The notes under the pieces: generated by a model
The model's input: only the letters and a program-made list of their open reading frames with translations
Databases searched by the model: none
Told to the model about the DNA's origin: nothing
Part shown: piece after piece, positions 1 through 7,272 of the stretch
Layout of the letters: every line of letters begins with the position of its first letter
Position numbering within the stretch: the stretch's first letter is position 1
Assembly (NCBI GenBank): GCA_028693695.1
Contig: JAQUUV010000034.1
Coordinates: 1 to 10,199 of the forward strand
Origin: Syntrophomonas sp.
GTDB taxonomy: Bacteria; Bacillota; Syntrophomonadia; Syntrophomonadales; Syntrophomonadaceae
Direction: 5' to 3'
DNA: 10,199 nucleotides
Program-made: the position numbers and the translations under genes

Positions 1-205
1 CAGGCTGAAAAAGGATTGAATAAATAGCATAAGTAAGCGTTAAACCCAACAGGATGAAGGAAATAAAGGCCGGCCAATGCCAGTGTTGCTGCGCCATATA
101 ATAACCTGCTGGAATGAGCAGTAAAAAACCTGATTTAATGCCTGCAGACCAGCGCCAGTATGGCACAGCTTTCGAATCAATACGTTGTTCAGGATAATTT
201 TGCAA
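1..205 (-). CDS. N-terminus of a small membrane protein, probably YdbS-like (bPH2/DUF304 family), cut by the window edge
   Basis: The first 68 codons of a minus-strand gene run off the left end. The start is TTG at 205-203; no ATG is available nearby. A very good ribosome binding site, GAGGTGAGGTG (213-223), sits 7 nt upstream and fixes this start. The peptide begins MQNYPEQRIDSKAVPYWRW and then shows two hydrophobic stretches: residues about 24-39 (GFLLLIPAGYYMA region) and about 44-66 (PAFISFILLGLTLTYAIYSIL). The layout is a short polar, Trp-rich N-terminus followed by two closely spaced membrane segments. It matches the start of Bacillus YdbS-type proteins, which carry a bacterial PH-like domain after the membrane hairpin. 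That domain would lie outside the window, so the family assignment is an inference. The gene follows the ABC-F gene on the same strand with a 183-bp gap. Confidence 0.6.
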   Translation of the reverse strand, partial: MQNYPEQRIDSKAVPYWRWSAGIKSGFLLLIPAGYYMAQQHWHWPAFISFILLGLTLTYAIYSILFQP

Positions 206-238
206 AATAGTACACCTCACCTCTACATAGGATAAGTA

Positions 239-259
239 GGTGTCAAGGTATCAGGCACC
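239..259. repeat. Short imperfect GGTGTC/GGCACC inverted repeat
   Basis: GGTGTC (239-244) and GGCACC (254-259) can pair as a 6-bp stem containing one G-T pair, around a 9-nt loop. It lies in the gap upstream of the YdbS-like gene. Elements of the GGTGTCAGGCACC type are common REP-like intergenic palindromes in Bacillota. This could be a degenerate copy, but only one is present here, and no T-tract makes it a terminator on either strand. Confidence 0.25.
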
Positions 260-319
260 CATTTATCCACATATCTTTCGACCCTTATCTACCAATGGAA
301 AAAATAAACACCACTATTT

Positions 320-345
320 GGCAAATTACCATGGAAATAATTGCC
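320..345 (-). terminator. Hairpin after the ABC-F gene, possible weak terminator
   Basis: The arms GGCAATTA and TAATTTGCC (minus strand) pair over 8 bp with one bulged T, around a loop containing CCATGG. The hairpin lies 43-69 nt past the ABC-F stop codon. A run of six T follows on the minus strand, but about 14 nt beyond the stem, which is too far for a standard intrinsic terminator. It may mark the 3' end of the ABC-F transcript by another route, or be incidental. The rest of the 183-bp gap shows no gene. Confidence 0.3.
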
Positions 346-388
346 TGCAGGAGCCTTTCAGTCAATATTTCGCATTACTCCCGAGTAT

Positions 389-2323
389 CTAACATCCCTG
401 GCTTTCAACTCTGTCTAATGACTCCAGTTCGTGGTTCAGGCTTTCCCATCTCCCATAAGCCGCCTCCAGCATCTGTTCCACTTGCCGGTACTCAGAAGTA
501 TAATCACGAGCTTTGCCTTCATCATTATAGGTGGCAGGATCTGCCAAGAAGCTCTCTAATTCGGTTTTGCGTCTTTCCGTTTCCATTATACTGGCTTCCA
601 GAAGGGCAAGATCCTTGTCCAACCTGCGACGGACTTTTTTGCGTTCCTTTTCTTCTTCTCGTAACTGCAAATCGGGTCGGGATGCTTTTTCTTTCATTTC
701 CCGTTTCTCTATTTGGAGAATCTTGGCCTTTTCCTGTTTCTTCTCCTGATAATAGCTATAGTTGCCCCAATAGTATTCGGTCTGACCGTCTTCGATAGCT
801 AAAATGCGGTCAGCTACCTGATCGATAAAATAGCGGTCATGAGATACCACCAGGACCGTACCATCAAAATCCGCCAACATCTTTTCCACTACCTGACAGC
901 TGTCAATATCCAGATGATTAGTGGGCTCATCCAGCAGCAGAAAATTAGCTCCGGATAGAATCATTTTCAAGAAAGCCAGCCGTCCCATTTCACCACCACT
1001 TAAATCCCCTACCTGCTTGAAAACATCGTCCTCGCTAAAAAGCATGCCGCCCAGCATAGTGCGTGCCTCTTCCAGGGTCAAGTCATAATGAAATAATATT
1101 TCCTCAAGTACGGTGCGATTAAGATTCAGGTCTTCATATTCCTGCGAGAAATAGGCCATTTCCACCTGGCTCCCCAGCCGTATCTCCCCTTGATCAGCAG
1201 GTATCTGCCCACTAATTATTTTCAGCAAGGTGGTTTTACCAGCTCCATTCGGTCCGATAAGAGCTAATTTATCGCCCTTCTTTAGTCTCACTTGCACATC
1301 TTTAAGCACTGCCCGGCCCTGGTATGATTTCGCCACCCCATCCACCGTTAAGACATCATTACCACTTTCACGATTGATTTTTATAACGTGCTTACCAACA
1401 CTGTGTTCCCGCTGGGGGGCATCAATGCGTACCACCCGCTCCAGCTGGGATTGACGCCCCCGCGCCTGTTTGGACTTAATCCCCGCCTTGAATCTCCTAA
1501 TGTAATCTTCCGTCTGATGGATATATACCTGCTGCTTTTGATAGGCCCGCTGCTCCGCCAATTCATCTTCAGCTTTTTTCTTCACATAGGCGCTATAGTT
1601 TCCCGGGTAGGATTTCAATTCCCCCAGTCGAAGTTCGGCTATGCGAGTGGCAACCCTATCTAGAAACATTCGGTCATGGGAAACAACCAGAACGGTTCCG
1701 GCATATGTTTTTATAAAATCTTCCAGCCATTCTACCGAATCCATATCCATATGATTAGTTGGCTCATCCAATAGCAGAACATCCGGCGCCAAAGCCAGAA
1801 GCCGCCCCATATTCAAACGGGTCTTCTGTCCTCCGCTGAAGGCAGCCAGAGGCTTTTGAAATTCTTCGTTTCCAAAACCTAGCCCGGTTAAAATTCTCCG
1901 AGCGGTATTCTCACAGGCATAGCCATTGGCCCGCTCGTATTCTTCGCTTACCCTTGCGTATTGTTCCATAACCTTGGGCAGTACTGATCCACCCTCGCCC
2001 ATTTTCCTTTCCAATTCTTGCATTAATTGTCGTTTTTCAATCAGGTCTGTAAAGCTCTCCATTACCGCATCCCAGGCGGTAATACCCGGCCGCTTATCAG
2101 TCATCTGCTCTAAGCAGCCCAACGACAGAGAAGACGACAGGATGACCTCTCCCGCATCTGGCTGCAGCTCACCTGTCAGACACCGTAGTAAGGTAGTTTT
2201 CCCCGAGCCGTTGACTCCTACCAACCCTACCCTTTCCTTTTCTTGAACTGCCAGGCTGACCTCTCGCAGCACTTCTTTGTCAGCAAAAGATTTACTCACT
2301 TTTTGTACCTGAAAAACGATCAT
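389..2323 (-). CDS. ABC-F family ATPase (YdiF-like, ribosome-associated)
   Basis: This 644-aa soluble protein has two ABC ATPase domains and no membrane segments, the hallmark of ABC-F translation factors. Domain 1 has Walker A GVNGSGKTT (36-44), signature SGGQ (163-166), Walker B LLLDEPTNH (183-191) and the SHDR switch (215-218). Domain 2 has GPNGAGKTT (357-365), LSGGE (441-445), LLLDEPTNH (462-470) and SHDR (494-497). All catalytic Glu and His residues are present. The inter-domain linker (about 241-305) is rich in Lys, Arg and Gln (RFKAGIKSKQARGRQ); in this family it is the ribosome/P-site tRNA-contacting arm. A charged C-terminal extension (about 525-635) is predicted coiled coil. Length and layout match Bacillus YdiF better than EttA or Uup. 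Family members act at the 50S E site, rescuing stalled ribosomes or giving antibiotic protection; the sequence gives no reason to call resistance. ATG follows a modest GGTGG site only 4 nt upstream. Confidence 0.93.
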   Translation of the reverse strand: MIVFQVQKVSKSFADKEVLREVSLAVQEKERVGLVGVNGSGKTTLLRCLTGELQPDAGEVILSSSLSLGCLEQMTDKRPGITAWDAVMESFTDLIEKRQLMQELERKMGEGGSVLPKVMEQYARVSEEYERANGYACENTARRILTGLGFGNEEFQKPLAAFSGGQKTRLNMGRLLALAPDVLLLDEPTNHMDMDSVEWLEDFIKTYAGTVLVVSHDRMFLDRVATRIAELRLGELKSYPGNYSAYVKKKAEDELAEQRAYQKQQVYIHQTEDYIRRFKAGIKSKQARGRQSQLERVVRIDAPQREHSVGKHVIKINRESGNDVLTVDGVAKSYQGRAVLKDVQVRLKKGDKLALIGPNGAGKTTLLKIISGQIPADQGEIRLGSQVEMAYFSQEYEDLNLNRTVLEEILFHYDLTLEEARTMLGGMLFSEDDVFKQVGDLSGGEMGRLAFLKMILSGANFLLLDEPTNHLDIDSCQVVEKMLADFDGTVLVVSHDRYFIDQVADRILAIEDGQTEYYWGNYSYYQEKKQEKAKILQIEKREMKEKASRPDLQLREEEKERKKVRRRLDKDLALLEASIMETERRKTELESFLADPATYNDEGKARDYTSEYRQVEQMLEAAYGRWESLNHELESLDRVESQGC

Positions 2324-2470
2324 TTATCCACCAACCATAACTCTATATTTTTGTGCACTGTATCATTCTATCATTTTAAGTAATAAGGGTCATCCTGCAA
2401 TATCTTGGAATCTGAGCGTGATTCATAAATGGAAGTTAGCCCAGAGATACCTCACATATAAAAACACGTA

Positions 2471-2490
2471 ACCCGGCTATAATGCCGGGT
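2471..2490 (-). terminator. Intrinsic terminator of the gdhA / ATP-grasp-nucleotidyltransferase transcript
   Basis: A perfect 7-bp GC-rich stem, ACCCGGC / GCCGGGT, closes a 6-nt loop. On the minus strand it is followed by TTACGTGTTTTTATATG, a T-rich stretch starting about 6 nt after the stem. It lies 67 nt beyond the stop codon of the upstream minus-strand gene and before the ABC-F start, so it most likely ends the upstream transcript. The offset T-run makes it less than ideal. The remaining sequence of the 233-bp gap (2324-2556) is AT-rich; I see no convincing -35/-10 pair for the ABC-F gene and no small gene. Confidence 0.65.
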
Positions 2491-2556
2491 ACAGGAAGAT
2501 CTATTATATTAATTATGCTCTTTCCCTACTATAGTGGTGAATGCATAAAGATGCAG

Positions 2557-5500
2557 CTACATTTTCACTTTCAGAGGGTGGGCAGGGTCGGTAATGGCGC
2601 CAATTTTAACCGCAAATGAGGTCTTTTTTGCTATATCTTCATCAGTCACTATATGGACATCAAGCAACCCCTCTGATGAATAACCGGTTTTAAGATAATT
2701 CATCTCGGCCAGGCATAGACTCCACCCCTTTAGCCAATGCAACATTTCTTCATGCTGCTGCTGATTTCCCTGAAAATGAATAAGTACATCAATGTCACTT
2801 CCCGGGCCGGCAGTACCGTTATTTGTACTTCCGATAACATAAAAGCCTTTTACTCCAAAATGCTCCAGATCCAGTCTTTCCGCTATACGTTCAGCCATAT
2901 AATAGCGCCACCGCCAAAACCGGTCATCAGTATAGGACTCACTAGGTTGAAAAGCTTTTTGTGTTTTGCTCGTTTTATTATAGCTAAGCGTTGTTTCACC
3001 AGAAGGAGCGACCAGATAAGCCAGCGCCTCTTCCAAATCTGCATTCATGGAGATTTTCAGAACATTTCCATCACATGTTGCGGGTATGTCGATTACCCTG
3101 ATTGTATCCCCCAGATACCCAAATTCAGGTAATATTTGTTCTAAAATACTATCAGTTCTTCTTAAAAATATTTCATTAAAGATAATGTCTTTATCATCTG
3201 GATAAAGCGGCAGATAACGAATATTGGATTCCACTAAATCCTGAAAAAAATGGGTACCGAAAGAGAGGTCCGGTACATAATTCGATTTCTTGCGAGCAAT
3301 CTCAATAAGTGCAGCGGTATTACTTATATCCGCATAACTCACCTGCACTCCCAGCTTAATATCGCCGCGACTTCCCCATCGACCGGGCCCCATGAGCACA
3401 AATCGTTGTCTGGGGAGCAGAAAATTAAGCATTCCTACGGCTTTCCCCACTTTCGCCAGGTCATCCAGTTTATACAGACTATTATAGCCCTCCGGATCTA
3501 CATAAACGATATGAGAAATATCTTGAATAGTACCGTTAGATATGTAGCGCTTGGCTGAGAATATTATGTCCCGGGGTGACAGGTCTTTGGGAATAGCTGC
3601 GGGAGTTGCATCAGGGCTAAAACTCTGGGGGCGGCATTGTAAAATATAGAAATTGTCTCCATCGGAAGCAAATTCAATATCTACCGGGGTTCCCAGCTTT
3701 TCTTCAAGAATACTCTGGATTAGATCTATTTGCTTGATAAATGAGGTGTCCTTGATAAGCCCATCAAATGTAACCACCAGATCATCCTGTTCAAAGTCAA
3801 TATCAAAAGCGAGCGGCTTTTTCACATATTCCGGTGTATATATAGAAATAATTTGCTGTACGTTGGAAATCATGTGTCCATATTCTTTGAGTAAAGCGGA
3901 TATCTCTACGGTTTCAAAGCTATTTTTCTCCAGATTAATTACATCCAATTTCTTAGGGGAGTAGCGTTTGATCTCCTCAGGAATAGTATTAACCCTTAAA
4001 CCTGGCTGTCCGGGTGATATCAGTACCGGAAAATCATCACTCACTCGATCAACAGCACGAGTGCCCAATCCCATAACCAGCCGTATCAATCCGTCTTCGC
4101 GTTTAATCCTGGGCGACCAGCGAAATTCATTATTGCTAAAGGCTACTCCGGCAAAAAGTGGCAGGAAGTATGGACCTACTCTGCTTCCTACAACTTCCTG
4201 TATCATAATTCCCATTTCTTCCTGAAAATCCAGCAAAGCTCTCTCCGCGCGGTACTGAATGGAGTCAGGGCTATATAGTGAAGCATATACTTCACCGATT
4301 GCATCCATAAGGGCTTCCAGTCGTTGCTGCTTGCTTCCCTGATTAGCCAAAAACAAACTTTTATATTTACCCGAAAAAGCAGCCCCCATCTGATCCTCCA
4401 GCAGGCTCGAACTTCTTACGATCAGGGGACAGTCCCCGAAGTCGTCCAGAGCCATAGCCAGGCTCTTAACAATTCCTTCAGGAAAATCGCAATTCTTCAT
4501 AAGCTGAATTATATTTGGGTAGTCTATGCGTATTTCAAATAATTCCTTATACTTTTGTATATTTAATTCCGCTAGGTTGTTATAATGCAGGAATTCCTTG
4601 ATTTCATCAGTGGTGATATACCAGGTTTTAGGCACCTTAACAGATTGTAAGACAGGCATATCTGCACCGGCCTTGGCTAGTATCTGCTGGGCCATAAAGA
4701 GACCAGCACCTTTCCCCCCAATTTTACCGTGACTTCCTTCGGGAAAAATCAAGCGGCTAACGACGTCATAAAAATCGCTGATCTCTATATGTTGACGGGC
4801 GATATTGATAAATTCTAATTTGTCCGAAAGGAAGCGGCGAATTAAGGCAACTACGAGCCAGTGTCCCATCGGGGAATAGCTTATATTACTATCCCCAATG
4901 GTATAACTGTAGCGCGTAATTACCTTTACTATTTCCTTTACCGATGCATCTAAACGCTCCACCGCCTTTATCAGAGGGTAAGCCTTTTCTTCCTGTATCC
5001 AATTCTTCAGTCTTATCCAGATTTCGGCATCACTTAGATGATGGGAAGCAATTCTAAAAGTTTTTTCGCGTATACTGGCCAAATTACCAAGGGGGAATTT
5101 TTCACTTGGATAATTCAGCTCTCCCGGCTCGAATAAGTCCCTGGAATCAGTGCCAAAATCCCATAGCACTTCTTCCGCTTCTTTGATTCCACTCAAGCAG
5201 AGATAATTTATCATCTTTCTGCAAATATGCAACAGCATACTGTGATCAGTTTTGCTCACCAGGTCAACAATGACCATCCATTCACTGATCGGAGAGCTGC
5301 CTTCGTATGGTTGGCCTTTAGATAGATTCCATTCCCGTAACACTGGTTCAATATAGCGTTGCAGGATGGTTTGTCTAATGCGGTCAGCAATAGTCCTGAT
5401 AAGCTTCAATTCTTTTTCAAGAAAGTAGCCTTCCTCGCTCTTGATAACCTCGGTTATATAGACAACCTCAACTTGTCCTACCGCCTTGCCTTCCCGTTTT

Positions 5501-5760
5501 ATCTGGGCGCTTATGGAATAGGGAGAACTAAGAAATCCAGGCGTCTCATAACTGTGGTTATCATACACAATTCTTGCTTTACAGACCTCAGGAAACTGCC
5601 AGCCCAAAGGTATTATTCCAGTTAACTCCCTGAAAATTTCCGGCAGTGATAAACGTTGCTTATTTAAGACTTCATCCACCTGGTAGAGACAATTAAGCTC
5701 TTTGGCTCGTTCTTTCAGATTATCCAGCAAGTATTTATCGGACGATTCCCAATCATTCAT
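2557..5760 (-). CDS. Multidomain protein: GAF-like sensor, PEP-synthase-type ATP-grasp (PPDK_N) and C-terminal nucleotidyltransferase
   Basis: This is a 1067-aa protein if it starts at ATG 5760, or 1070 aa from the GTG at 5769. ATG is preferred because AGGG lies 8 nt upstream of it and overlaps the GTG. Positions below use the 1070-aa numbering. Residues about 20-140 look GAF-like (LGWQFPE, GQVEVVY, FLEKELKLIRTIADRI). Residues about 345-716 are a PPDK_N ATP-grasp domain: GGKGAG (351-356), PLIVRSSSLLED (448-459), FSGKYKS (465-471) and the closing LQCRP motif (710-714). Residues about 790-850 contain the conserved GPGRWGS and GTHFFQDL blocks seen in PEP/pyruvate-binding-domain proteins. Residues 975-1040 form a Pol-beta-type nucleotidyltransferase: GS (980-981), DID (992-994) and a third Asp in LLDVHI (1037). 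The swivelling phospho-His domain and the PEP/pyruvate barrel of true PEP synthase are absent, so PEP synthesis is unlikely. The substrate is unknown. It is probably co-transcribed with gdhA. Confidence 0.85.
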   Translation of the reverse strand: MNDWESSDKYLLDNLKERAKELNCLYQVDEVLNKQRLSLPEIFRELTGIIPLGWQFPEVCKARIVYDNHSYETPGFLSSPYSISAQIKREGKAVGQVEVVYITEVIKSEEGYFLEKELKLIRTIADRIRQTILQRYIEPVLREWNLSKGQPYEGSSPISEWMVIVDLVSKTDHSMLLHICRKMINYLCLSGIKEAEEVLWDFGTDSRDLFEPGELNYPSEKFPLGNLASIREKTFRIASHHLSDAEIWIRLKNWIQEEKAYPLIKAVERLDASVKEIVKVITRYSYTIGDSNISYSPMGHWLVVALIRRFLSDKLEFINIARQHIEISDFYDVVSRLIFPEGSHGKIGGKGAGLFMAQQILAKAGADMPVLQSVKVPKTWYITTDEIKEFLHYNNLAELNIQKYKELFEIRIDYPNIIQLMKNCDFPEGIVKSLAMALDDFGDCPLIVRSSSLLEDQMGAAFSGKYKSLFLANQGSKQQRLEALMDAIGEVYASLYSPDSIQYRAERALLDFQEEMGIMIQEVVGSRVGPYFLPLFAGVAFSNNEFRWSPRIKREDGLIRLVMGLGTRAVDRVSDDFPVLISPGQPGLRVNTIPEEIKRYSPKKLDVINLEKNSFETVEISALLKEYGHMISNVQQIISIYTPEYVKKPLAFDIDFEQDDLVVTFDGLIKDTSFIKQIDLIQSILEEKLGTPVDIEFASDGDNFYILQCRPQSFSPDATPAAIPKDLSPRDIIFSAKRYISNGTIQDISHIVYVDPEGYNSLYKLDDLAKVGKAVGMLNFLLPRQRFVLMGPGRWGSRGDIKLGVQVSYADISNTAALIEIARKKSNYVPDLSFGTHFFQDLVESNIRYLPLYPDDKDIIFNEIFLRRTDSILEQILPEFGYLGDTIRVIDIPATCDGNVLKISMNADLEEALAYLVAPSGETTLSYNKTSKTQKAFQPSESYTDDRFWRWRYYMAERIAERLDLEHFGVKGFYVIGSTNNGTAGPGSDIDVLIHFQGNQQQHEEMLHWLKGWSLCLAEMNYLKTGYSSEGLLDVHIVTDEDIAKKTSFAVKIGAITDPAHPLKVKM

Positions 5761-5811
5761 TAACAACACCCTGCCATTTTAAATAATATAATTTACAATT
5801 AATAATTCCTT

Positions 5812-7098
5812 TTATACCCAACCACGCATCTTAACGGCTTGAGCTACACGGTTTATGGAAATAACGTAGGCTGCATCACGCATATACAAGTTGTTCTTTT
5901 TTGCAATTTCCCTGACTGCTTTAAATGCTGATGTCATCTGGGCATCGAGCTTTTGCATTACCTCATCCTTTTCCCAGTAGTAGTTCATATTGGACTGAAC
6001 CTGTTCAAAATAGCTGCAGGTTACCCCTCCAGCATTGGCTAGAAAATCAGGAATAACAAACATGCCGCTCTTTCTGATTATTTCGTCCGCTTCCGTATTT
6101 ATTGGACCGTTAGCACCTTCAGCAATTAATAAAACCTGTTTGCTTATTTTACCCACATTGGCTAAAGTAATCTGGTTTTCTAAAGCAGCTGGCATAAGGA
6201 TGTCTACATCCTGTTCAATCCAAGCATCTTCTGGAAGAATTTCACAGCCTAGGTCACGGGCCTTGTTCTGGTCTATAGTACCAAAAGAATCAACTATGCC
6301 AAACAGTGCAGCTATATCCAGGCCACTCTTTTTGTAGAAAGTATATGCCTTTTTATCAGTATTATCCCAACATGAAACAGCCGCCACGGTGCCGCCTAGT
6401 TCTGAATACAATTTGGCTGCGTATTGAGCAACGTTACCAAATCCCTGAATGCTGGCCGATGTATCCTCAATTCTCATGCCCTGGCTCTTTAATGCTTCGC
6501 GCACGGTATAAATCAATCCATATCCAGTAGCTTCGGTTCTACCCAAGGATCCACCCATTCCAACTGGTTTTCCGGTGATAAATCCCGGGAACCTTCCACC
6601 ATGAATAAGTTCAAATTCATCAAGCATCCACAGCATATGTTTTCCATTTGTCATTACATCTGGTGCTGGTACATCGATAAAAGGACCAACATCTTTGGCT
6701 AATTGTCTTATCCAACCCCGGCATAGTCTTTCCTGTTCATTTTCAGTTAAATTACGAGGATCACATATTATGCCACCCTTGCCTCCACCTAGAGGAATAT
6801 CAACTACTGCACATTTCCAGGTCATCCACATAGACAGCGCTCTAATCGTATCGATGGTTTCCTGGGGATGAAAGCGAATACCTCCTTTGGCTGGACCTCT
6901 GGCATTGTTATGCTGAATGCGGTAGCCATTAAATACTTTAGTACTTCCATCATCCATATGTACAGGTATTGTAAAATGATACTCCTTCATCGGTTGCCGG
7001 AGTAATACCCGGGTTGGCTCATCAAGGCCAATAATTTTCGCTACCCGATCAAATTGAGATTGGGCATTTTCGTAGGGATTGTAAGAATTACTTGTCAT
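5812..7098 (-). CDS. gdhA: Glutamate dehydrogenase (NAD(P)-dependent)
   Basis: This cytoplasmic enzyme interconverts glutamate and 2-oxoglutarate plus ammonium. At 428 aa it has the full length of hexameric bacterial and archaeal GDHs. The substrate domain holds GPAKGGIRFHP (K71), TWKCAVVDIPLGGGKGG (K95 and the catalytic K107) and PAPDVMT (D147), equivalent by motif to the binding and catalytic residues of Clostridium symbiosum GDH. The Rossmann domain has the GFGNVA turn (219-224). SerThr-rich FITGKPVGMGGSLGR and IAEGANGP / ANAGGVTCSYFEQVQ are also intact. Cofactor choice cannot be settled by eye; this short form is often NAD-linked and catabolic in amino-acid-fermenting anaerobes. The ATG follows a perfect AAGGAGG (7107-7113) at 8-nt spacing. 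The next gene begins 51 bp after the stop with no hairpin between, so the two probably form an operon. The gene diverges from pflB. Confidence 0.96.
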   Translation of the reverse strand: MTSNSYNPYENAQSQFDRVAKIIGLDEPTRVLLRQPMKEYHFTIPVHMDDGSTKVFNGYRIQHNNARGPAKGGIRFHPQETIDTIRALSMWMTWKCAVVDIPLGGGKGGIICDPRNLTENEQERLCRGWIRQLAKDVGPFIDVPAPDVMTNGKHMLWMLDEFELIHGGRFPGFITGKPVGMGGSLGRTEATGYGLIYTVREALKSQGMRIEDTSASIQGFGNVAQYAAKLYSELGGTVAAVSCWDNTDKKAYTFYKKSGLDIAALFGIVDSFGTIDQNKARDLGCEILPEDAWIEQDVDILMPAALENQITLANVGKISKQVLLIAEGANGPINTEADEIIRKSGMFVIPDFLANAGGVTCSYFEQVQSNMNYYWEKDEVMQKLDAQMTSAFKAVREIAKKNNLYMRDAAYVISINRVAQAVKMRGWV

Positions 7099-7131
7099 TA
7101 GTTTTTCCTCCTTATTTTGACTTTTTCATCA

Positions 7132-7137
7132 ATTATA
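7132..7137 (-). promoter_or_regulatory. Candidate -10 element for gdhA
   Basis: A perfect TATAAT on the minus strand ends 33 nt upstream of the gdhA ATG, giving a leader of roughly 25-27 nt that just holds the ribosome binding site. No good -35 lies 16-18 bp upstream; that position falls at the proximal edge of the 43-bp palindrome (7158-7200). This would suit a promoter that needs an activator or is occluded by a repressor. It is inferred from position and match only. Confidence 0.4.
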
Positions 7138-7157
7138 ACCCAGAAAATTTGTATTTT

Positions 7158-7200
7158 GTATGCAATTCTAATGAATACTGTATACATTATAATTGCATAC
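7158..7200. promoter_or_regulatory. 43-bp near-perfect palindrome, candidate operator between divergent gdhA and pflB
   Basis: The outer arms GTATGCAATT (7158-7167) and AATTGCATAC (7191-7200) are perfectly complementary. Inward, TAATG pairs with CATTA and ATAC with GTAT, centred on T7179; only two of 21 positions per arm mismatch. GTATAC-like cores recur at 7158-7163, 7180-7185 and 7195-7200. YTGTAT occurs at 7156, 7178 and 7200, exactly 22 bp apart, or about two helical turns. The core resembles the loose GTnTAC operator pattern of FadR-type GntR regulators, but no regulator is identified. A TATAAT is present on each strand within the right arm (7186-7193), so binding here could affect both genes. 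It is AT-rich with no T-tract that would make it a terminator. Confidence 0.5.
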
Positions 7201-7239
7201 TGTATTTCATTGGCTGCATTTTATAAATGGTATTATGAA

Positions 7240-7272
7240 GATCCCGATGTGAGAAAACCGCAAGTCTGGTTC
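7240..7272 (+). ncRNA. Group II intron domain V-like hairpin, probably a decayed remnant
   Basis: These 33 nt follow the plan of the 34-nt group II intron domain V. They open with GATCC, where intact introns have GAGCC, and close with GGTTC. The pairs CC/GG, GA/TC and TGTG/CGCA stack around an AGAAAAC loop, with a 2-nt AG bulge on the 3' side as in real domain V. CGTGAGGG follows, resembling the usual lead into domain VI. The catalytic AGC triad reads ATC, and two further pairs are mismatched, so this copy should be inactive. No maturase gene, 5' intron end or clear domain VI is visible. The 62-codon reading frame across this region has no ribosome binding site and its C-terminal part (EDPDVRKPQVWFREG) is simply translated domain V, so I do not call it a gene. 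The call rests on pattern recognition, not a covariance model. Confidence 0.5.

Noticed and set aside
224..246. TTGACA on the minus strand upstream of the YdbS-like gene as a -35 box
   Set aside because: A 17-bp spacer leads to GAGGTG, which is the ribosome binding site, and the only AT-rich hexamer is 11 bp away, so no usable -10 exists.
337..365. TTGACT-17-AATTAT on the minus strand as a promoter for the YdbS-like gene
   Set aside because: The -10 matches only 4 of 6 positions and overlaps the hairpin after the ABC-F gene; the match is too weak to report as a promoter.
295..798. 167-codon plus-strand reading frame at the left
   Set aside because: Most of it is antisense to the C-terminus of the ABC-F gene, its start has no ribosome binding site, and the peptide has no recognisable pattern.
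389..2323. Calling the ABC-F protein an antibiotic resistance determinant
   Set aside because: Its architecture matches housekeeping YdiF-like members, and nothing in the sequence or neighbours points to resistance.
2557..5760. Calling the large protein phosphoenolpyruvate synthase (ppsA)
   Set aside because: The ATP-grasp domain fits, but the phospho-His and PEP/pyruvate barrel domains needed for the reaction are not present.
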